A stretch of DNA of 64,000 nt from Tetraselmis striata. Taxonomy: Eukaryota; Chlorophyta; Chlorodendrophyceae; Chlorodendrales; Chlorodendraceae. Below are positions 57,801 through 64,000 of the stretch, one piece after another. The position numbers and the translations under genes are program-made. The notes beneath the pieces are model-generated. The model did not search any database and was not told where the DNA came from. It worked only from the letters and a program-made list of their open reading frames with translations. Every line of letters begins with the position of its first letter. Position 1 is the first letter of the stretch. The stretch spans positions 62,001 through 126,000 of the forward strand of contig VCJN01003596.1 of the NCBI GenBank assembly GCA_006384855.1, written 5' to 3'.

Positions 57801-60215
57801 TGTCCTTAACGCAACATTGGCATCCTTTGGGTACTCGGGGCTTTGACGAGTGAAGGTGGGGTTGTTGTCTGGATGGGCTTCTCTGAGCGGGGGGGTCATG
57901 TGCTTGCGTGCCATCAGGGCGCCCGCAGCGGGCGGTTGCACGCGCTGGTGATGCTGGCGGCCGGGCAGCGCGGCGGCGGCGGAACGCTGGCGGCAGCGCG
58001 CCTGGTGGGGCAGCTGGCGCCCGGGGAGGGCCTTCGCGCGGGAGTGCCGCCTGCACCGCATGGAGCGCCCGGGCAGGCTGGATGCCACTCGGCGCTCCGA
58101 GGCCCTCCGGTTGCGTGGGGGCCACCGCTTCCGCTTCTTCCGCTGCCACGCGAAATCGCGCTGCTGGACTCGTCACTGCAGGTGGACCCTCCCATCGTTC
58201 TCCTGCCACCCACCCACCCATCCACTTGTCGCCCGGTTCCCACTGTTATCATCCCACATGCATTGGGCCCCAATTACCAATCCAGAGCAGGCCGCCGGTA
58301 GTTGCACAATAGCCGGCACGGCAAGCTGAAACACCAATTGTTCATGACCTGCACATCGAACCTCGAATTGAATTGACCGTGGAAATGCTCTACACCAACA
58401 ACACCAACTCCGGTCCGAGTCCGCACAAAACGATCATTCCGGCACGAAATCCTCTTCTGAAACCAAATTCGACACACTGACCGTAACTGCCACAAAATCA
58501 CACATAATATGCTCAAAAATCGCAAAGTTCACAATACAAAATGCTCCGAAACCACAATGTCCACACACACGAAATGGCGCCTCCGCCGAAACCACATCCC
58601 CCGCACAAATGGCGCCAAAACCATGACCCATCAAATACTCCGAAACCACATCGCCCGCACGAATGGCTCCAAAACCATGACACATCAAATACGCCGAAAC
58701 CGCATCGCCCGCACAAATGGCTCCAAAACCACGACACATCAAATACTCCGAAACCACATCGCCCGCACGAATGCCTCCAAAACCATGACACATCAAATAC
58801 TCCGAAACCGCATCCCCCGCACGAATGCCTCCAAAACTACGACACATCAAATACTCCGAAATCACATCGCCCGCACGAATGGCTCCAAAACCATGACACA
58901 TCAAATACTCCGAAACCACATCGCCCGCACGAATGCCTCCGAAACCACGACACATCAAATACTCCGAAACCACATCGCCCGCACGAATGGCTCCAAAACC
59001 ATGACACACTAAATACTCCGAAACCACATCGCCCGCACGAATGCCTCCAAAACCATGACACATCAAATACTCCGAAACCGCATCGCCCGCACGAATGCCT
59101 CCAAAACCATGACACACCAAATACTCCGAAACCACATCGCCCGCACGAATGGCTCCAAAACCATGACACATCAAATACTCCGAAACCGCATCGCCCGCAC
59201 GAATGCCTCCAAAACCATGACACACCAAATACTCCGAAACCACATCGCCCGCACGAATGGCTCCAAAACCATGACACATCAAATACTCCGAAACCACATC
59301 GCCCGCACGAATGCCTCCAAAACCACGACACATCAAATACTCCGAAACCACATCGCCCGCACGAATGGCTCCAAAACCATGACACATCAAATACTCCGAA
59401 ACCACATCGCCCGCACGAATGCCTCCAAAACCATGACACACCAAATACTCTAAAACCATATCGACCGCACCATCGACTCCAAAATCACAACACTCACATC
59501 ACAGCAAATGCCCCGAAACCATATTGGTCACACCAACAGCTCCAAAACCACAGCAATCGCACACCAGATGCTCCGAAACCAATTTTCCCGCGTATCCATT
59601 GCCCGGGAGACATATTATGGTATAGGCACCTTACAATGAAAGTCACCACCCCTGTGCCTTACGGCTGTGCTTAAGAAAATTACGCCCATATCGTTCTCAG
59701 GGCCTTCGGATTTACTATTGCCCACCGGACAATCTCAATTAGGGAATTCATACCCTATTTTATGGTCAGTATATACGTGTTCAGGTACATGGCACGACTG
59801 GATGGCCTTAGAATATGTAATTCCTTATTACATTGTTGTATGTAAATAACATGTTAAGAACACCGTGCTGGGGCATTGTGCAAATATATTGTGTTTTCCC
59901 CCGTGCCAATCCAGTATGTCCCTCTGTTAGATATGCAAAGAACCCGTGGCGCATTCAGCCAGGGGCGGAGGGGCCTTCACAGCACCCATTCGTTTATTGT
60001 CACCAAAGGGAGGTGACACCCCACCAATAACCTAGTCGCCCCCCCTTTCCCTGGATGCCTTGCAGGAGTGGGGCCAGCTGCCGCCGGGGCAAGCAGGGCA
60101 ACTGGAGGACTTGCGGCGCAGGAGCCCCGCACGCTCCCGCCGCTCGCACAGCCCCGGGGCTACCCGCGGGCGGTCCCACAGCCCGCCTGCCCGGGAGCGC
60201 CCCGCGTGGTACTGA
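38982..60215 (+). CDS. Giant coiled-coil protein with C-terminal degenerate kinesin motor homology
   Basis: Start ATG 38982 (MPLRSSDPDSDSDSDTT), stop 60213-60215. Exons that fit in phase include 38982-39111, 39212-39290, 39599-39737, 39875-40132, 40230-40349, 40595-40675, 40776-40859, 40975-41031, 41213-41410, 41534-41638, 41765-41875, 41974-42564, 42699-42791, 44747-46939, 47327-47809, 49222-49404, 57024-57161, 57918-58181 and 60066-60215; about 20 more short ones lie between. Nearly all introns are phase 0. The N terminus is acidic. The next roughly 2000 residues are Leu/Glu/Ala/Arg-rich heptads predicting long coiled coils. A kinesin-like fold lies at the end, as in kinesin-14. The protein ends with an Arg/Ser tail. 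A microtubule, basal-body or spindle scaffold role is plausible but inferred. A split into two genes is possible, though no internal stop or start supports it. Confidence 0.75.
41974..42564 (+). other. Coiled-coil exon of the giant kinesin-like gene
   Basis: 197 codons, open from acceptor TAG to donor GTATGC. Regular heptads, for example KSVLRDRADMAEEFSKSLQ, KAEVRKVEEELRAEVTQRR and STTIVELREELAEAKAGAQ. No globular segment is visible, so it should be a continuous helix forming part of the stalk. Confidence 0.8.
44747..46939 (+). other. Largest exon (731 codons) of the giant kinesin-like gene
   Basis: Open from acceptor CAG to donor GTGCAA, beginning GSAAQEADQLRERLREVSVA. Helical segments (VQQLRKVVGRLLGERDTEA; AELEALLRS-like leucine repeats) alternate with disordered Ser/Pro/Gly stretches such as PPSPGDAL, PHPPGSITPPSAPEGR and SPGSSPDEVP. 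Strong GC bias at third positions supports real coding. Overlapping open frames on both strands are shadows. Confidence 0.85.
47950..48290 (+). repeat. Intronic cluster of ATGCTCCGAAACCA-type motifs
   Basis: At least five near-copies of TGCTCCGAAACCACA occur here (about 47977, 48078, 48130, 48157, 48247 and 48271, some diverged). It lies in the intron after exon 47327-47809. The core is the same as in the satellite at 58.5-59.5 kb. Confidence 0.7.
48817..48871 (+). repeat. (GA)n microsatellite
   Basis: About 27 GA units, intronic in the giant gene. Confidence 0.95.
49738..49850 (+). repeat. (TATG)n / (TG)n microsatellite
   Basis: ATGT/GTAT tetranucleotide run passing into TG dinucleotides, in the intron just before the exon starting VDSLREELGLLKE (about 49907). 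Confidence 0.9.
50870..50995 (-). repeat. Intronic copies of the satellite core in opposite orientation
   Basis: GGTTTCGGAGCATTC, GGTTTCGGAGCATTTCGTG and GGTTTCGGAGCAG occur within 125 bp. They are reverse complements of the core found at 47.95-48.29, 54.4-54.5 and 58.5-59.5 kb. Confidence 0.7.
52370..52620 (+). repeat. TACCAG-based compound repeat, two long units
   Basis: A unit of about 130 bp (GCGAGCGTTYGCATTGCCAG, T-run, AGTACCAGAGTTTTTTTT, then TACCAGCAGCGAGTA and TACCAG hexamers) is present twice, with a pure TACCAG hexamer run between. It lies in an intron of the giant gene. Confidence 0.85.
53130..58181 (+). other. Kinesin motor-homology domain without ATP-binding motifs
   Basis: Segments line up with a kinesin motor in order. 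EVKLVCCLREAV (about 53514-53549) stands for the first strand IRVFCRVRP. RYHAVWGPEADGAVGAEM stands for the FDRVFGP-ASQ region. GGDTVMLLAAAATHDPAAEL replaces the GYN-FAYGQTGSGKTYTM P-loop. VHVSAVEASPAGLLDLLDA (55107 on) matches VSFLEIYNE-DLLD. REARSGHVALCLRVQ (to 55934) replaces NE-SSRSH (switch I). CGHLHLATLGMDGADE (56460-56535) replaces G-LHLVDLAGSE (switch II). SSARQLIYSLEAAWLGL matches NKSLSALG. RLHALVMLAAGQ and GTLAAARLVGQ match the final strand and helix. All nucleotide-contacting motifs are changed while the fold markers remain. Confidence 0.7.
54380..54510 (+). repeat. Intronic copies of the satellite core
   Basis: TGCTCCGTAACCATACATG, ATGCTCCGATACCACAAC and ATGCTCCGAAACCATATTC within 130 bp, between motor-homology exons of the giant gene. 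Confidence 0.7.
58509..59480 (+). repeat. 54-bp satellite array in the last intron
   Basis: About 16 tandem units with core ATACTCCGAAACCACATCGC followed by CCGCACGAATG and CCTCCAAAACCATGACACA. Two subtypes (GAATGGCTCC and GAATGCCTCC) mostly alternate, giving a 108-bp higher-order period. Because 54 is divisible by 3, the array stays open in several frames on both strands, producing long artefact ORFs with the motif NTPKPHRPHEWLQNHDTS. Degenerate units continue to about 59590. Confidence 0.93.
60066..60215 (+). other. Last exon of the giant kinesin-like gene, Arg/Ser tail
   Basis: Follows acceptor CAG and ends TGA. It encodes EWGQLPPGQAGQLEDLRRRS then repeated RS-type dipeptides (SPARSRRSHSPG and TRGRSHSPP) ending RPAWY. 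It joins the previous exon (ends ALLDSSLQ at 58181) in phase 0. The basic tail could bind microtubule tails or be a phosphorylation site cluster. Confidence 0.75.
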
Positions 60216-61600
60216 ACTCACCACAAGGCACCTGAAGGCAGACTGCCAGTAGCCATCGCCGCGAAGCCTTGAGTGCCCGCACCACTTGTCTCCTTCCCTC
60301 ACCTCGCTGCAGACCAGCACGCCATTCTATGTGAGTATGCAGGTCTGCAATCCGCGGGCTGCTCCCAGCCAGCAGCGGAGGCAGAAGCTGTGCGCACCGG
60401 CGGCGTATACCAATGCTCGTCATGTAATTGAAGGGAAACACACAAACATTATATTACTGCAATGAAAGTTTGATGTGAAATAAATGTGGCGCAGTCTTGA
60501 CATACAGGCGGAAGCACCCAGCGCAAATAATAAGTACAGCTGTGCAAGTATGTGCTTGCATGATGGAACGACTGTGGCCGTGTGAACACACATGCACACG
60601 AGTACAAGGCGGTTGCTGAAATGATGCTCCTCAGTTTAATGCAGCAGGCACAAGTAACAACAACACGTCTGCATGTAAACCGTACGCAGGTAGATATCTA
60701 GCAGATAGACTATCGCCAGCCGGTCACACCCGGCCGTTGTACTTTGCTCGCTCGCCCATCGACCGGCCTCAAGCAGTGCCGAGCCCAGTGCCTCGCTGAG
60801 CGAGTTAGCGTACGTAGGTAAGTAGTGTAGTACCGACTCATGGCTACTAGTAGTCGTTCACTGGTGCATATGCCCCCCTCCCCATCCCCCCTTCCTCTTT
60901 AAAGTAGCACTCGCATCACTCCTGCGACAGCAGAACCAGGGAGGATATACCGTGGCGCACGTGGCATCGCAGCGGTATACCGAGATGCCGCAGGCTTCGC
61001 GTAGTGCCGCGACGACTGCGGCCGCAATCCTTGCGTCGGTGTTGTTAGCATATTGGCTGCCGCATGCGGGGCTTAATGCGGCGCCGGCGGCGACAGGGCG
61101 ACAGGCCGATGCCACCGGGGATGATCGCCTGCCCCGAAGATCCACCAGAGGGCGAATAGGGCGGGGAACGCCCCGCGCTGGGCGGGGACAATGGCCTTGT
61201 CGCGGCAGCGGTGGCGTGTCGACCGGCGGCGTCGTCGAGCCGCCCGCAAACGCGGCCGACGGCGGCTGCACAAACACCCCCGCCGCCGCCGAGCAGCGAG
61301 TGCGCTGCGATTTCCGCAGTATCCAGACCGACGAGTGGGCCGCGGTTGTGGGTGCACTATGGGTGATGAAGAACATAAATCCAGCGGCTTTCCGGCCCCC
61401 CGTTTTTCACTTACGGCGACTTCATGGTTTGGCATGCGGTCGTCGCCACCAATGCTACGGGCGACCGGGACCACTTTTCCCCGGGGTTTGCGACTTTCCA
61501 CGCCGCGTTTATGCTGGTTTTTGAGCAAATGCTGTAGGCTGCCGGCCCCATGCGCTGTTGGCCCCAAGCGCTGTTGGCCGTCATGCCCCGGCCCCAAGCG

Positions 61601-61631
<31 letters not shown>

Positions 61632-62096
61632 GGGGCGTGCCGACCCCAATCGCTGTTTGCTGCCGACCCGCAGCATCGGCTCGCTGCCCCCCTGGGACTC
61701 TTAGATCGCGGAGCCGTCCGTTGATGTCCCCGAGTACTTGGGCAGCAGCCCTGAGACGGGTGTCGGCATCAGTGGTGGACGGCCGCTTCGCTGGGTGGTC
61801 TGAGAAGCATATAGCTTTGACATCATCGTGTATTCGGCAAACATACCCGGCGACTCCTCCCATCAACGGCAGGAGCGCCTCGGGATGGCTCCGCCGCCCC
61901 GATAGCACCACCGACGCGGGCAACGTCAACGTGCGCTACGGAACCGCGGCTCCACCAATTTCCGAGGAGAACTTCAATCCTATCGTCTGCGCGGAGCTGG
62001 TGAGACGGTGGCTGGACTGGTACTCCTGCGTCGAGCATGGCAGGGGCGTCGCCGGCATCAGCCGCCGGGGCTCCAGCTTGCACTCCGCCTGTTATG
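60216..62096. other. Intergenic, uncertain coding
   Basis: A frame from about 60952 to 61524 begins without ATG and contains a hydrophobic stretch (ATTAAAILASVLLAYWL). A C tract lies at about 61604-61631. An opposite frame in 61680-61929 reads RIHDDVKAICFSDHPAKRPS and so on. None matches a family I know, and no consistent splice model was found. Confidence 0.4.
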
Positions 62097-62580
62097 TGCT
62101 CTACACTGCTGTACTTTGTACTGCGGCAGCCGACGAAGGAGCTAAGAACTGGCGACTGAGGCGGACGAGAACGAGTACAAGCCAAGCGAAGTACGAGTAT
62201 GCGGCTGAGCATTGCGAGTGCGAGTACAAGTGAAGGCGAAGTACTGATACGAGGACGACGAGGCGACAGTACGAGCGACTATAAGGCGACTACGACCTTT
62301 CCGATTGTCCTTTTTTTCGGTGATGATTTCCGATATCACCTTCTGCTGCTAGCTCATGTAAGTAGGCGACTAGTAGTGCAGGACAGTATTACGAGTACCC
62401 ACGTGGGGTACGAGTAACCTGTATGTACCTGCGTACCAGCAGCGGCGATTGTCGTACGCTATGGTGTCACCTGCTAGAGGATGATGACACCTAGCGTTAG
62501 ATAGGGCGCTGCCTTAGGAGTGTCTTAGCAGTAGGTACCAGAACCTACTGGAACCATCTAGAACGCTATAGAGTTTTTCC
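62097..62580 (-). repeat. Dispersed repeat B, inverted copy carrying an insertion
   Basis: Reverse-complement match to 26880-27293, extended by the 72-bp insertion at 62293-62364. The unit is rich in GTAC/TACGAG motifs. No ORF of note. Confidence 0.85.
62293..62364 (+). mobile_element. 72-bp insertion with 8-bp target-site duplication
   Basis: Flanked by GGCGACTA on both sides (62285-62292 and 62365-62372). The same site in the other copy of repeat B (near 27095-27105, opposite strand) has a single GGCGACTA and no insert. The insert is related to 10962-11026. Eight-base duplications are typical of hAT-type insertion, but terminal inverted repeats are not evident, so the mechanism is uncertain. 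Confidence 0.65.
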
Positions 62581-62791
62581 ATAATAACGTTAAGTACTAG
62601 CGTCGCCCGGTGGGGCTCAGAATATTGGGTCGCAGCATCGCAGCGAGTAGTCGCGACAATGTTACTGACGAGTCGCTACCCGCCGCCGCCTCGCTACTCG
62701 TCGAGGCTTTTGACCAGCGTTAGAATTTCAGCAGCACACAGACTGCTCTCACACCCGCATCGCGCCGCCGACCCTGCAGCACGAGGGCACC

Positions 62792-63300
62792 ATGGCAGCA
62801 GACCCGTCGAAGCGGGGGCCGCGGTACTGCGCATGCGGGCACCCTAAGTGTGGTGAGCGGCGGCCATAGGTGGTCGAGATTGGACCCAGCAGAACATTTG
62901 AAAGTCGTCGTCAACAAGCTGCCCTCGTGCGTGTCAAGCCGATGACCGTGCGCTAGTGCTCAGCATCCCATTCGAGTACCGATTCCACACTTCGTCCGAC
63001 CTGGACACAGACAAGGTGCCGTCGCAAGGCGATGGGAAGAAGTTGAAGCCCTTCGCTGCGCTGATCCCGTTTGGCACCATTTTTAAGGACAAGCCCCCGC
63101 TGACAAGAGTGCAGCCCGCTAGTGCAGTTTCCAGTGGGTCCACCTCAGGGACAGCGAACAATAAAAACCTGAATCCTGTGGCGAGCGCAGCTACCGCAAG
63201 CGCCACCACCATGCTTCGACCTGCTCTGCCAAGAAACGCCTTGCCCCCCCCCCCCCCCCCTGAATGGTCTAGGCGCAATCGCTGGACAGCTACGGCGTAG
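62792..63300 (+). CDS. Small two-exon gene with N-terminal Cys/His cluster, unknown function
   Basis: Exon 1 is 62792-62852 (MAADPSKRGPRYCACGHPKC) and ends at a GTGAGC donor. Exon 2 from 62957 continues in phase as GVLSIPFEYRFHTSSDLDTD, with KKLKPFAALIPFGTIFKDKP later. The CXCGHXXC cluster could bind zinc. The end at 63300 is doubtful, because the frame runs through a C tract (about 63243-63260) of the kind otherwise found in introns here. A true donor may lie earlier (for example GTGCCG after DTDK) with more exons to the right. No family recognised. Confidence 0.5.
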
Positions 63301-64000
63301 GGCAGCACCACACTATATTACAGCGATCAAATGCCGGCCGGCAGAATCTTCCCATGCTTCCGCCGGGGCCAGTCCATATCGTTACTCTGCCCACTCTTGA
63401 GAGAGATGTGCAGGCGGCCTCCACGGGAGCTACGAAGGCATGGCACCAGGAATGAAAGTGTAGCCTACGCCTACTTGCCGTGCGCTCCCTCCGACTTCTT
63501 TCTCTTAAATATACGGGAATATGCTTTCACTTTTAATATACTGTAAATATATCAATATCACGATCGTGTCGGGCAGCGTTGCCCCCCCCCCCCCCCCCCC
63601 CCCCTCCCAATTCTCCCCAACCCCCATGTTGCTGCACCCATGCATGCTGCCACAGCAGGCGCAATGGGGTCACAGGATGTGTCCATGGAGGTATTACAAA
63701 CTCCTAGCCGCCGAGCACCGCCGACCAGCCTGGCGCCTTCACTGCCCTGCCCGCCAAAGCTGCCCTGTCTGGCGCCCTCCTTGGGCTGCGCCTCAACAGG
63801 GTGCACTGCCACATTATGCTGCCTTATGCCGGACAGGGCTGCCGTCAGGAACTACCCCCCCCCCCCCCCCCCCCCCCACCACACACACACCTAACCCCCA
63901 GCAGCAGCGAACCTGCTGCGCGCCCTCCGCCGTACCGCACACCCATGACCTGCAGCACAGCCACTACCTCTCAGCGGTGGGCAGCACGTCCCAGCGGTGC
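63301..64000. other. Right edge, no confident gene
   Basis: Contains C tracts at about 63582-63604 and 63854-63877 and a CA run after the second. Open frames in 63600-63900 exist on both strands without family resemblance. A gene may begin or continue beyond the window. Confidence 0.4.

Noticed and set aside
58509..59480. CRISPR-like array of regularly spaced repeats
   Set aside because: The units are continuous 54-bp tandem repeats without unique spacers, in an intron of a eukaryotic gene.
58541..59674. 377-codon ORF (and 341-codon ORF on the other strand) of repeated NTPKPHRPHE-type units
   Set aside because: Both arise from the 54-bp satellite, whose unit length is a multiple of three. 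They sit in an intron between phase-matched exons.

Overview
This is a nuclear window from a eukaryote, most likely a GC-rich green alga. Coding sequence is broken into many short exons with GT-AG introns, and the donors are typically GTGAGC, GTGCGC or GTGAGT. Several proteins have plant or algal relatives, such as a TTM3-type CYTH protein. Ty3/gypsy and LINE remains are present, and almost every larger intron carries a long pure G or C tract. No bacterial operons, CRISPR arrays, rRNA or recognisable tRNA genes were seen. Gene models come from reading frames, splice-site consensus, phase matching and remembered family motifs; no search was run.

Left part (1-21.4 kb). A multi-exon minus-strand adenylate-forming enzyme runs from 6009 past the left edge. 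A decayed LINE reverse transcriptase follows. Next is a minus-strand pair: viperin (about 8.94-9.86 kb) and a CMPK2-type nucleotide kinase (13.5-16.3 kb). The kinase is preceded in the same polypeptide by a second P-loop kinase domain. A small unrelated gene lies between the two on the opposite strand. Viperin converts CTP to ddhCTP and CMPK2 feeds the CTP pool, so this looks like an algal version of the antiviral RSAD2-CMPK2 locus of animals. A TIR element, dispersed repeats and a CYTH/TTM3 phosphatase gene on the plus strand complete this part.

Middle (21.4-38.9 kb). This holds AT-rich intergenic DNA and a five-exon minus-strand gene for a 547-residue methyltransferase-fold protein whose catalytic motif is altered. 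It also holds repeats and a nested pair of Ty3/gypsy elements. The younger element is essentially complete (29574-36364, two LTRs of about 520 bp, a 1502-residue pol) and carries a Nudix-like ORF where gag is expected.

Right part (38.98-60.2 kb). One very long plus-strand gene of about 40 exons encodes an extended coiled-coil protein. It ends in a kinesin-like motor-homology domain without the ATP-binding P-loop, followed by a short Arg/Ser-rich tail. Its last intron holds a 54-bp satellite, and the same core motif is scattered through its other introns. The last 4 kb carry an inverted copy of a repeat found at 27 kb, interrupted by a 72-bp insertion with an 8-bp target duplication, plus a small gene with a Cys/His cluster.
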